Below are positions 24,318 to 32,008 of a DNA stretch of 41,204 nt, piece after piece (position 1 is the first letter of the stretch; each line of letters starts with the position of its first letter). The stretch comes from Chloroflexota bacterium (GTDB lineage: Bacteria; Chloroflexota; Anaerolineae; JAAEKA01), in the NCBI GenBank assembly GCA_029558955.1, contig JAKQCW010000268.1, positions 1 to 41,204 on the forward strand. The letters run 5' to 3'. The notes under the pieces were generated by a model that was not told where the DNA came from, did not search any database, and saw only the letters and a program-made list of their open reading frames with translations. The translations under genes were made by a program, and so were the position numbers.

Positions 24318-24367
24318 GCCGTTGGGGCATCTCCACCGGCGGCTGAGGCGCAAAAAAACCGGACCAG

Positions 24368-24396
24368 TTCGACAGCGATTGGGTTGTGGATATAAT
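24368..24396 (+). promoter_or_regulatory. Promoter placing the start of transcription at the next ATG
   Basis: -35 TTCGAC (24368-24373), 17-base spacer, -10 TATAAT (24391-24396). The expected transcription start is about seven bases on, at 24403/24404, which is the first base of an in-frame ATG. Confidence 0.7.
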
Positions 24397-24403
24397 GAAG
24401 GCT

Positions 24404-25162
24404 ATGAGACGCTGGATCAAGGTAGGACTGCTGGGTGTCGTATTGCTGGTGTTGGCCGCGTTGGCAGCGCGCTATGCCCGGCCGGTCTATGATTTCCTCA
24501 GCAACGAGCAACTGCTGCAGGCCTGGCTCGATCGCCTGGGACCGCTGGGGCCGTTGGGGGTGATCACCCTCAACGCCGCGCAGGTGGTGGTGGCCTTCAT
24601 CCCCGGCTATGCCATGTCCCTCGCGTCGGGCTTTCTCTACGGCTTTCCCGAGGGCGCGCTCTACGGCGCCGCAGGCATGGCTATCGGCGGGCTGGTCGCC
24701 ATGCTGCTGGCCCGCGTCTTTGGCCGCCCGCTGGTGGTGCGCATGGTCGGCGAAAAGCGTATGCAGCGCTGGGAGGAGGTGGCCCATCTCGACTCGCTGC
24801 CCATCTGGTTCATTTTGATGCTGGGCCCCTTCGGCGACGTGCCCTATTACATTGCCGGCCTGACTTCCATTGCCCTCTGGAAGATCATCGCCATCGCCGT
24901 GGCGCTGCGGACCCCCTCCGTTCTGGTGACGGCCGCGGTCGGCGCCGGCATGCTGGACTGGAATTCGCCGTGGGTCATCGGCGGGGCCGTGGTGCTCATG
25001 GGCGCGGCCGTGGCAGCCATGCGCTATCAATCCCAGATCGAGGCCTTCATCGATCAACGGGTGCTGCCCCAGGCCATGCGATTCGGCGTGCATTCCAAGA
25101 GGGCCGATCTGAGCGACGACGCGCCGCTGGAGGCGGCAGAATACGATGCAGCAGCCCCTTGA
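24404..25162 (+). CDS. VTT/TVP38-TMEM64 (DedA-like) membrane protein
   Basis: 252 residues from ATG 24404 (MRRWIKVGLLGVVLLVL). Upstream in-frame starts overlap the -10 box, so the gene is probably read from a leaderless mRNA. Membrane helix at 7-25, then the VTT domain: FIPGYAMSLASGFLYGFPEGALYGAAGMAIGGLVAMLLARVFGR, with the typical GF.YG and G-rich stretch, and a C-terminal GLTSIALWKIIAIAVALRTPSVL region. VTT proteins are lipid scramblases or transporters in the membrane. The substrate is not predictable. The following small gene overlaps its end by 17 bases. Confidence 0.82.
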   Translation: MRRWIKVGLLGVVLLVLAALAARYARPVYDFLSNEQLLQAWLDRLGPLGPLGVITLNAAQVVVAFIPGYAMSLASGFLYGFPEGALYGAAGMAIGGLVAMLLARVFGRPLVVRMVGEKRMQRWEEVAHLDSLPIWFILMLGPFGDVPYYIAGLTSIALWKIIAIAVALRTPSVLVTAAVGAGMLDWNSPWVIGGAVVLMGAAVAAMRYQSQIEAFIDQRVLPQAMRFGVHSKRADLSDDAPLEAAEYDAAAP

Positions 25163-25361
25163 CCATTCCTCTGCAGCCAAACGGGAGAACAAGATGTTGA
25201 TCGGCGTGGCCGTGGGACTGGGCTGTGCCATCGTCTTGTGTTTGGTCATCTCTGTGCTGGTGATCTTGCTGGCCCTCTATTGGACGCTGCTGGGCCAACT
25301 GGGGCCGGGCGGCGGCAGCGCGCTTCCGGCGCTGCTGGCGGCCGCCGGTCTGGCAGGATAG
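25146..25361 (+). CDS. Small single-pass membrane protein
   Basis: 71 residues from ATG 25146 (overlapping the previous gene), or 55 from ATG 25194, which has a better placed GGGAG. A short hydrophilic basic N-terminus (SSAAKRENK) precedes one long membrane helix (MLIGVAVGLGCAIVLCLVISVLVILLAL) and a Gly/Ala-rich tail. No family recognised; small proteins of this form are common in Chloroflexota. It stands in the same unit as the VTT and LysM genes, which suggests an envelope role. Confidence 0.6.
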   Translation: MQQPLDHSSAAKRENKMLIGVAVGLGCAIVLCLVISVLVILLALYWTLLGQLGPGGGSALPALLAAAGLAG

Positions 25362-25366
25362 GCGCC

Positions 25367-26926
25367 ATGTCCCGACCTCCTCTCTCCCGTGGGTGGCGGC
25401 TGTTGACCGCGCTGGCTCTGATCGTCGGGCTGAGCGCGCCGGTCGGCCCGGCCGCGGCGCAGGCCGCCTGCGATGGTCGCTGGTATCGGGTGCAGCAGGG
25501 CGATTCGTGGTCCAAGCTGGCCCAGCGCACAGGATTGACGGTGAGCGCGCTGAAGGCGGCCAACCCGGCCGCGGCCAACCATCCACAGGGGTGGCTGATC
25601 GTCGGCCAGTCGCTCTGCCTGCCGGAGGGCGCCGCGCCGCCAGCCGCGACTGCCCAGCCGGCCAACCCGGAGACTTTCGAAATCACCGTGCGGCGGGGCG
25701 ATTCGTGGGCAGTGTTGGCCGGACGGTTGGGCGTCAATGTGGCGGCCCTGCAGGCGGCCAATCCTGGCGCGCTGCGCGCCAGCCAGGTGTTGCGCCCCGG
25801 CGACCGCATCTTGGTGCCAATCATCCCGGCCATGACTGAGCGCTTCCCCTGTTCGGACGATCTGACCGAGGTCATCGACACGGCCGCTCAGGTGCTGACC
25901 GATTGGAACGGCGAGGTGGAACTTCTGCGCAGCTATCTGACCCGCTGCGGGGCGCTGGCCAACGACCGGGGGGCTGTGCAGCAGATGAATCTGCTGGGCG
26001 GCCCGGAAGCGGAGATCGTTCTGGCGTTGGTCAATCCCCAGGCGGCCAGCGGCGGCCCGTTGGGAGTCATGGCGGTGCTGGGCGTTGGCCCGCTGGGCTG
26101 GACGGTCCTGCACACCTCCGGGCTGGCGGCCGATGTGGACCTGCTGGCGCTGGAGGATGTCAACGACGATCAAAACCCTGACATCGTCTGGAGCGACACC
26201 ACCTGCGGCGCGCGCGTCTGCTTCGCCACCCTCCACGTGACATCGTATGTGGACGGCGGCTTCCGCTCCTGGATCAACGGCAACACCACCATGGCCTCGG
26301 CCGCGCTGCGGCTGGAGGATGTGATGGCGCAGGGCAGCGGCCAGGAGCTGCTGCTGCAAGGGGGTGTGATCGGCGCGGTGGCGGCCGGGCCGCAGCGCGC
26401 CATGACCCAGCAGTGGGCCTCCTTGGGCGGCGGCCCCTACGTCCTGGTGCAGGAAAGCCACGCGCCTTCCTTCTGCCTCTATCACCACATCCTGGATGCT
26501 GACGCCGCCATGCAGGCCGCGGCCGGCCAGGGCGACTACGGCGCGGCCATCGCCGCCTACCGGGCCGCGGCCGATGACCCGCGGCTGGTGGCCTGCTGGA
26601 CCCGCCCTGACGAGGTGAATGAGCTGCGGGCCTACGCGCTCTATCGCCTGGCCACGGCCTATGCCTTCGCCGGCGACCGGATCGCGGCCGACGCCACGGT
26701 GGAGGAGCTGGGAGAGCGCTACCCGGGCGATTCTCTGGCTGAGCTGGCCCGGCTGTGGTGGACAGCCTACCGCACGACGCGCGATGAGCCGGCCGCCTGC
26801 GCGGTGGCTCAGGCCTTTGGCCAGCGCCGGCCGAACAGTTGGCAGCGCCTGGCCGACTTCGGCTTCGCCAATCCAACCTTCACAGCCGAAGCGCTCTGCC
26901 GACCCGGGGCCGCGGCTGCGCCCTGA
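25367..26926 (+). CDS. Secreted LysM-domain protein
   Basis: 519 residues from ATG 25367. Cleavable signal peptide (WRLLTALALIVGLSAPVGPAAAQA, cut near 33). Two LysM domains follow: about 37-86 (WYRVQQGDSWSKLAQRTGLTV...VGQSLCLP) and 103-151 (FEITVRRGDSWAVLAGRLGVNV...PGDRILVP), which bind GlcNAc polymers such as peptidoglycan. The remaining 370 residues contain LALEDVNDDQNPDIVW, an acidic FG-GAP-like repeat, and a C-terminal helical, TPR-like region (YGAAIAAYRAAADDPRLVACW). No enzyme motif seen. Five bases after the small membrane gene, so cotranscribed. Confidence 0.75.
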   Translation: MSRPPLSRGWRLLTALALIVGLSAPVGPAAAQAACDGRWYRVQQGDSWSKLAQRTGLTVSALKAANPAAANHPQGWLIVGQSLCLPEGAAPPAATAQPANPETFEITVRRGDSWAVLAGRLGVNVAALQAANPGALRASQVLRPGDRILVPIIPAMTERFPCSDDLTEVIDTAAQVLTDWNGEVELLRSYLTRCGALANDRGAVQQMNLLGGPEAEIVLALVNPQAASGGPLGVMAVLGVGPLGWTVLHTSGLAADVDLLALEDVNDDQNPDIVWSDTTCGARVCFATLHVTSYVDGGFRSWINGNTTMASAALRLEDVMAQGSGQELLLQGGVIGAVAAGPQRAMTQQWASLGGGPYVLVQESHAPSFCLYHHILDADAAMQAAAGQGDYGAAIAAYRAAADDPRLVACWTRPDEVNELRAYALYRLATAYAFAGDRIAADATVEELGERYPGDSLAELARLWWTAYRTTRDEPAACAVAQAFGQRRPNSWQRLADFGFANPTFTAEALCRPGAAAAP

Positions 26927-26955
26927 AACCCTCACTCTGAAAGGAATCAAGCCTG

Positions 26956-27417
26956 ATGACCAATCCCCTGCAAGTGGGCGATCTTGCCCCTGACTTTGCC
27001 CTGACCAGCGACGCCGGCGCGACGGTGCGGCTGTCTGACCTGCGCGGCCGGCGCGTGGTGGTCTATTTCTACCCCAAGGATGACACCAGCGGCTGCACCA
27101 CCCAGGCCTGCGGCTTCCGCGATATCTACCCGCAGATCGAGGAGAAAAACGCCGTGGTGCTGGGCATCAGCCCCGACGGCGTCGCCTCGCATCAGAAGTT
27201 CAAGAGCAAGTACAACCTCCCCTTCACCCTGCTGGTGGACGAAGAGCACAGCGTGGCCGAGGCCTACGGCGTCTGGCAGGAGAAGTCGATGTACGGCAAG
27301 AAGTACATGGGCATCGTGCGCAGCCACTTCGTCGTCGACGAGGCCGGCCGGCTGGCCGACGTTCAGGTCAAGGTCAGCCCGACGGACAGCGTCGAGCTGG
27401 CGCTCAAGGCGCTGTAG
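26956..27417 (+). CDS. bcp: Peroxiredoxin Bcp/PrxQ
   Basis: 153 residues, thioredoxin-fold thiol peroxidase reducing hydrogen peroxide and organic hydroperoxides. Peroxidatic Cys47 and resolving Cys52 lie in SGCTTQACGFRD, the spacing of atypical two-cysteine PrxQ. Other family blocks: GDLAPDFALTSDAG, VVVYFYPKDDTSGCTTQ, VVLGISPDGVASHQKFKSKYNLPFTLLVDE. Start MTNPLQVGD with AAGGAA upstream. Its last 14 bases overlap the end of the convergent SDR gene. Confidence 0.95.
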   Translation: MTNPLQVGDLAPDFALTSDAGATVRLSDLRGRRVVVYFYPKDDTSGCTTQACGFRDIYPQIEEKNAVVLGISPDGVASHQKFKSKYNLPFTLLVDEEHSVAEAYGVWQEKSMYGKKYMGIVRSHFVVDEAGRLADVQVKVSPTDSVELALKAL

Positions 27418-28432
27418 ACTCCGGCGTCTGCCAGGGGGGCTGGCCGGGCCAACTGCGCTGATAGGCCGCCAGCACCCGCTCGATCAGGATCTCCACATAG
27501 CGATCGCTCACCTGGCGCGCCGGATCGGCCTCGTGCCAGGCGACGATCTCCCGGGCGCCCCAGGCAAAGGGGATGGTGCAGGCGAAGCCGGGGGCCAGCC
27601 GCTTGATCTTGCTGTTGTCGAAGATCATGCTGTGGCTTTTGTCCCCCAGCAACCCCTCGCCGTGCAGCGGATCGTAGGCGTTGATCAGCGCGCTGGGCGC
27701 ATGGACCAGCGTCGCCTCGACGCCCAGCGCCGCCGCCATGGTCTGGTAGATCTGATTCCAGGTCAGCCACTCGTCGGAGGTGATGTGTACCGCGTCGCCG
27801 ATGGCGTGGGGGTTGCCCAGCAGCGCCACGAAGCCCTTGGCGAAGTCGCGGCTGTGGGTCAGCGTCCAGAGCGAGGCGCCGTCGCCGTAGACCAGCACCG
27901 GCTTGCCCTCTTTCATGCGTTGCAAGGAGGTGTAGCCGCCCAGCAGCGGAACCTTGGTTGCGTCGTAGGTGTGCGAGGGGCGGACGATGGTCATGGGGAA
28001 CTTTTCGTCGCGATAGGCGCGCACCAGCAGCTCTTCGCAGGCGATCTTCTGCCGCGAATAGTCCCAGAAGGGATTGTCCAGCAGGGTGGATTCGGTGACC
28101 GGCAGGCTGGCCGGCGGCGTTTGATAGGCTGAGGCGGAGCTGATGAAGATGTATTGTCCCACACGTCCGCGGAAGAGGGCCAGGTCGGCCGCGACCTGCT
28201 GCGGCGTGTAGGCGATCCAGTTCACCACCACGTCGAACTCATGGCCATGCAGCGCGGCCTGGGCGCTGGCAGGGTCGCGCATGTCGCCGTGCAGCAGGGC
28301 CACGCCCTTGGGCGCGGGCCGGGTCGTGCTCTGCCCGCGGTTGAAGCAGGTCAGGTCGAAGCCCATCTGCACGGCCCGGTCCGTGCAGGCGGAGCTGATC
28401 ACGCCGGTGCCGCCGATGAAAAGCACTTTCAT
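27404..28432 (-). CDS. NAD-dependent epimerase/dehydratase (extended/atypical SDR)
   Basis: 342 residues from ATG 28432 (MKVLFIGGTGVISSACTDRA); GGTGVIS at 7-13 is the NAD-binding turn. Ser-rich ISSASAYQ at 97-104 and the Tyr125-x3-Lys129 pair (DYSRQK) give the catalytic centre. Further conserved: VRPSHTYDATKVPLLGG and SRDFAKGFVALL. It resembles sugar-nucleotide epimerases and the CSP41-like RNA-binding SDR group; I cannot choose a substrate. The ribosome site is weak. Its 3' end overlaps bcp, and a repeat array fills the region upstream. Confidence 0.8.
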   Translation of the reverse strand: MKVLFIGGTGVISSACTDRAVQMGFDLTCFNRGQSTTRPAPKGVALLHGDMRDPASAQAALHGHEFDVVVNWIAYTPQQVAADLALFRGRVGQYIFISSASAYQTPPASLPVTESTLLDNPFWDYSRQKIACEELLVRAYRDEKFPMTIVRPSHTYDATKVPLLGGYTSLQRMKEGKPVLVYGDGASLWTLTHSRDFAKGFVALLGNPHAIGDAVHITSDEWLTWNQIYQTMAAALGVEATLVHAPSALINAYDPLHGEGLLGDKSHSMIFDNSKIKRLAPGFACTIPFAWGAREIVAWHEADPARQVSDRYVEILIERVLAAYQRSWPGQPPWQTPESTAP

Positions 28433-28501
28433 GGGTGATCCAGTCCTTTCTGTCGAGTTCAAGACTTGCGCAGCGCTGGTCTCGATGCAGCCCGGCATCC
28501 C

Positions 28502-28863
28502 GCTCTGGCCGGTCTCCTATCCCGCTCTGGCCGGTCTCCGACCGAGCCTCTCCTGCTCTCCTGCTCTGGCCGGTCTCCGACCGAGCCAGCGTGCGACTTG
28601 ATATCAGCGTTGCACGGATTTTGTCTCACGCAAAGCCGCAAAGACCGCAAAGGGGAGATGCTCTGGCCGGTCTCCGACCGAGCCAACGTTGCACGGATTT
28701 CGTCTCACGCAAAGCCGCAAAGACCGCAAAGGGGAGATGCTCTGGCCGGTCTCCGACCGAGCCAGCGTGCGATTTGATGCCAGCGTTTCACGGATTTCGT
28801 CTCACGCAAAGCCGCAAAGACCGCAAAGGGGAGAAGCTCTGGCCGGTCTCTGACCGAGCCAGC
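28502..28863. repeat. Composite array alternating two repeat types
   Basis: Six copies of the GCTCTGGCCGGTC palindrome start at 28502, 28524, 28563, 28660, 28739 and 28836. From the third on they alternate with a 35-bp TCTCACGCAAAG...GGGGAGA unit at 28624-28658, 28703-28737 and 28800-28834. Composite steps are 97, 79 and 97 bp; the short step lacks a GTGCGA-TTGAT segment. No gene in 28433-28959. Confidence 0.9.
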
Positions 28864-28959
28864 GTGCGAGTATCGTGAGTTGCCTGGGTGCGTCGGTGAT
28901 GGCCAGTGTATCTCAGGCCATCCAGAAAGTCCAGCCGCGCCCCCTGTGCGCGCGTGATG

Positions 28960-29241
28960 AGGACTGACAGTGCTGGCCACCAGCGGCCATCGCGCGGCCG
29001 AGATCAGCACTGTCAGTCCTGTGCGCGCGTGATGAGGACTGACAGTGCTGGCCACCAGCGGCCATCGCGCGGCCGAGATCAGCACTGTCAGTCCTGCGCG
29101 CGTGATGAGGACTGACAGTGCTGGCCACCAGCGGCCATCGCGCGGCCGAGATCAGCACTGTCAGTCCTGCGCGCGTGATGAGGACTGACAGTGCTGGCCA
29201 CCAGCGGCCATCGCGCGGCCGAGGTCAGCACTGTCAGTCCT
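28960..29241. repeat. Four tandem copies of a 61-bp hairpin element
   Basis: Units at 28960-29020, 29035-29095, 29108-29168 and 29181-29241. Each begins AGGACTGACAGTGCTG and ends with its exact complement CAGCACTGTCAGTCCT, around a GC-rich 29-base middle. Units are separated by GTGCGCGCGTGATG or its 12-base form. They are nearly identical, with only one base change seen in the fourth. The array ends 26 bases before the yifB promoter. Confidence 0.95.
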
Positions 29242-29266
29242 GCGCGCGGCGCGCCGTCCGTGCCGG

Positions 29267-29295
29267 TTGTCAATCCCGCCCCCTTCTGGTACAAT
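29267..29295 (+). promoter_or_regulatory. Promoter of yifB/comM
   Basis: -35 TTGTCA (29267-29272), 17-base spacer, -10 TACAAT (29290-29295) with TGG before it. The ATG at 29348 is about 46 bases after the expected start. Confidence 0.75.
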
Positions 29296-29347
29296 GCCGC
29301 CAGTTGTTCGTCCGGTTCATCATCGCTGCACGAGAGGAACGGGGCCT

Positions 29348-30889
29348 ATGCTGGCAAAAGTCATCAGTTGTTCAGTGGTTGGTCTGGAAGGCACGGCGGT
29401 CGAGGTCGAGGTGGACATCTACGCCAACTCGCTGCCCTCGATCACCTTGGTCGGCCTGCCCGATGCCGCGGTCAAAGAATCGACCGAGCGGGTGCGCGCG
29501 GCGCTGTTCAACTCGGCGCTGTACTATCCGCGCGGGCGCGTGACGGTCAACCTGGCGCCGGCTGACCTGCGCAAGGTGGGGCCGGTCTACGATCTGCCGA
29601 TCGCGGTGGGACTGTTGGCGGCCAGCGAGCAGGTGCCGCTGGATCGACTGGAAAACACCCTCTTCATCGGCGAGCTGAGCCTGGACGGCAGCCTGCGCCA
29701 CATCGATGGGGTGCTGCCCATGGCCCACATGGCCCAGCAGCAGGGGGTCAAGACCGTCTATCTGCCGGAGATCGACGCGCCTGAGGCCGCGCTGATCCGC
29801 GGGCTGGAGGTGATCCCCGTGCCCTCCATGTCGGCCCTGGTCTCGCACCTGCGCGATTTCGATCCCATCCCCCCCTTCGAGCACAGCGAGCGTTTCGACC
29901 AGGTGGAAGACCTGCCCTACACGGTGGATTTCGCCGACATCAAGGGGCAGGAGCACATCAAGCGGGCGTTGGAGGTGGCCGCGGCCGGCGGGCACAACTG
30001 TCTGATGACCGGCAGCCCCGGCGCGGGCAAGACCTTGATGGCCCGCTCACTCCCCTCGATTCTGCCCAAACTGACCCTGGACGAGGCGCTGGACATCACC
30101 CGCATCTATTCGGTGACGGGACAGTTGCCCCCGGATACGCCGCTGGTCAATCAACGGCCCTTCCGCGCGCCGCATCACACCATCAGCAACGCTGGGCTGG
30201 TAGGGGGCGGCCGGCTGCCGCGGCCGGGAGAGATCAGCCTGGCCCATCGCGGCGTGCTCTTTCTGGACGAGCTGCCGGAGTTCGGGCCGCACAACCTGGA
30301 GACGCTGCGCCAGCCGCTGGAGGACAAGGTGGTGACCATCAGCCGCGCCCAGGGTTCGCTCAGCTTTCCCGCCAATTTCATGCTGGTCGGCGCCATGAAT
30401 CCCTGCCCCTGCGGCTGGTATGGCGACACCCAGCACGAGTGCACCTGCTCGCCGGCCGTGGTCAGCCGCTATCAGAAGCGCCTCTCTGGCCCGCTGCTGG
30501 ACCGCATCGACATCCACGTGGAGGTGCCGCGGGTCGATTTCGACAAGCTGAGCGACGCGCGGCGGGGTGAGACCTCCAAGACGATCCGTGAGCGGGTGGA
30601 GGCGGCCAGAGAGCGGCAGCGGCGGCGTTTTGCCAGCTATGCCGATGGCCACAGCCAGCTCCTGACCAACGCGGACATGGGACCGGGGGAGATTCGTGAG
30701 TTCTGTGCGGTGGACGAGGCTGGCCACAGCCTGCTGCGCGCGGCCATGCGTCAGCTGCACATGAGCGCCCGCGCCTATCATCGCACCCTGAAGCTGGCCC
30801 GCACCATCGCGGACCTGATCGGCGCCGAGCGCATCGAAACCGCGCATCTGGCCGAGGCGATCCAGTACCGGCCCAGGTGGCAGGTGTAA
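29348..30889 (+). CDS. comM: YifB/ComM family AAA+ ATPase (Mg-chelatase-like)
   Basis: 513 residues from ATG 29348 (MLAKVISCSVVGLEGTAVEVEVDI). N-terminal S5/Lon-like domain (1-170), then the AAA+ core with Walker A GSPGAGKT (222-229), Walker B VLFLDELPEF near 306, and the Cys-rich insert NPCPCGWYGDTQHECTCSP near 350. C-terminal part ends ARTIADLIGAERIETAHLAEAIQYRPRW. ComM is a branch-migration helicase that helps integrate DNA taken up by transformation. Own promoter just after the 61-bp array. Firm family call; role in transformation in this organism is inferred. Confidence 0.93.
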   Translation: MLAKVISCSVVGLEGTAVEVEVDIYANSLPSITLVGLPDAAVKESTERVRAALFNSALYYPRGRVTVNLAPADLRKVGPVYDLPIAVGLLAASEQVPLDRLENTLFIGELSLDGSLRHIDGVLPMAHMAQQQGVKTVYLPEIDAPEAALIRGLEVIPVPSMSALVSHLRDFDPIPPFEHSERFDQVEDLPYTVDFADIKGQEHIKRALEVAAAGGHNCLMTGSPGAGKTLMARSLPSILPKLTLDEALDITRIYSVTGQLPPDTPLVNQRPFRAPHHTISNAGLVGGGRLPRPGEISLAHRGVLFLDELPEFGPHNLETLRQPLEDKVVTISRAQGSLSFPANFMLVGAMNPCPCGWYGDTQHECTCSPAVVSRYQKRLSGPLLDRIDIHVEVPRVDFDKLSDARRGETSKTIRERVEAARERQRRRFASYADGHSQLLTNADMGPGEIREFCAVDEAGHSLLRAAMRQLHMSARAYHRTLKLARTIADLIGAERIETAHLAEAIQYRPRWQV

Positions 30890-30935
30890 ACAAGGACGGC
30901 TGCCGGAACAGGGTCAAGAGCCCGACTTGGCGCTG

Positions 30936-30944
30936 TGGTATAAT
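30936..30944 (+). promoter_or_regulatory. Extended -10 promoter of the class III ppk2 gene
   Basis: TGG followed by a perfect TATAAT (30939-30944). The -35 region 17 bases up (AAGAGC) is poor. Leader to the ATG at 31011 is about 60 bases. Confidence 0.6.
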
Positions 30945-31010
30945 CGGGCCGACACGTTTTTCTTGCCATGAAGCGTGGCATCGATCAAAGAGACTGGAGA
31001 ACACACCGCC

Positions 31011-31925
31011 ATGCACCTGCAACCCTCTGATTTCCAGACATTCGTCCGCCATTTCCTGGTCGAGCCGGGCCGCCCGGTCAACCTCAAGAAAGATTTCGAC
31101 CCGGCCGACACATATGGCTACGCCAAGTCCAAGAACGCGGATGACATCCTTCAGGATGGCGTGGAGCTGTTGGCTGAATACCAGGAGAAGCTCTATGCCG
31201 AAAACTCGCGTGCGCTGCTGGTGGTCTTGCAGGCGCTGGACGCGGCCGGCAAGGACAGCACCATCAAACATGTCATGAGCGGCGTCAACCCGGCCGGCTG
31301 CCAGGTGACCAGCTTCAAGGCGCCGTCGGTCGAGGAGCTGGAGCACGACTATCTGTGGCGCTGCGTCAAGGCGCTCCCGGCGCGCGGCAACATCGGCATC
31401 TTCAACCGCTCGCACTACGAGGAGGTGCTGGTGGTGCGCGTCCATCCCAGCTTCCTCGATGCCCAACGCCTTCCGCCGCAGACGCTGGGCCCGGAGCTGT
31501 GGCAGCAGCGCTTTCGCCAGATCAACGATTTCGAGCGCCATTTGACGGAGAACGGCACCGAGATCGTCAAGATCTACCTGAACGTCTCCAAAGACAAGCA
31601 GTTGGAGCGCCAGTTGGAGCGCATCGACAAGCCGGAGAAAAACTGGAAATTCAACCCCGGCGACATCGAGGAGCGCAAGCATTGGGACGAGTACCGGTCG
31701 GCCTATCAGCAGGTCTTCGAGCACACCAGCACTGCCTGGGCGCCCTGGTACGTGGTGCCGGCCGACCGCAAGTGGTTCACCCGCATCGCCGTGGCTGCCA
31801 TCATCGCGGCCAAACTGATGGAGATGGACCCGCAGTTCCCCACCGTCAGCCAGGCGCAGCGCGAGAAGATGTTGGCCTGCCGCGAGGTGTTGCTGGCTGA
31901 GCAAGCCGTCGAATCCAGCCGTTGA
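31011..31925 (+). CDS. ppk2: Polyphosphate kinase 2, class III-like
   Basis: 304 residues from ATG 31011 (GGAG upstream). PPK2 enzymes transfer phosphate between polyphosphate and nucleotides. Walker A ALDAAGKDST (75-84), the class-typical HVMSGVNPAGCQVTSFKAPSVEELEHDYLWR, Walker B/lid GNIGIFNRSHYEEVLVVRVHP, and the N-terminal NLKKDFDPADT match class III, whose studied members (for example from Meiothermus ruber) phosphorylate both AMP and ADP. The C-terminus has KNWKFNPGDIEERKHWDEY and WYVVPADRKWFTRIAVA. A second, class I PPK2 lies directly downstream. Class assigned by motif resemblance. Confidence 0.88.
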   Translation: MHLQPSDFQTFVRHFLVEPGRPVNLKKDFDPADTYGYAKSKNADDILQDGVELLAEYQEKLYAENSRALLVVLQALDAAGKDSTIKHVMSGVNPAGCQVTSFKAPSVEELEHDYLWRCVKALPARGNIGIFNRSHYEEVLVVRVHPSFLDAQRLPPQTLGPELWQQRFRQINDFERHLTENGTEIVKIYLNVSKDKQLERQLERIDKPEKNWKFNPGDIEERKHWDEYRSAYQQVFEHTSTAWAPWYVVPADRKWFTRIAVAAIIAAKLMEMDPQFPTVSQAQREKMLACREVLLAEQAVESSR

Positions 31926-31950
31926 CAAACGGGTCTCTGGGCGCGATAAT
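31922..31950 (+). promoter_or_regulatory. Promoter of the second ppk2 gene, overlapping the first gene's stop
   Basis: -35 TTGACA (31922-31927), whose TGA is the stop codon of the first ppk2; 17-base spacer; -10 GATAAT (31945-31950). It allows the second gene to be expressed alone. Confidence 0.75.
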
Positions 31951-31967
31951 CAACCAACGGTATCCTG

Positions 31968-31985
31968 CCGCCCGCGGGCGGTTTT
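31968..31985 (+). terminator. Palindrome plus T-run in the leader of the second ppk2
   Basis: CCGCCCGCGGGCGG (31968-31981) is a perfect palindrome followed by TTTT. It lies between promoter and ribosome site, so it may act as an attenuator or end part of the upstream transcript. Confidence 0.45.
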
Positions 31986-32008
31986 CCCTTCTCAACCAGG
32001 AGGACAAG

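Noticed and set aside
28960-29241. CRISPR array
   Set aside because: Repeats are 61 bp and palindromic over their entire ends, and spacers are constant in sequence and only 12-14 bp.
28705-29294. Minus-strand frames with a 25-residue repeat
   Set aside because: Translations of the 61-bp hairpin array; period follows the DNA repeat and no start signal is present.
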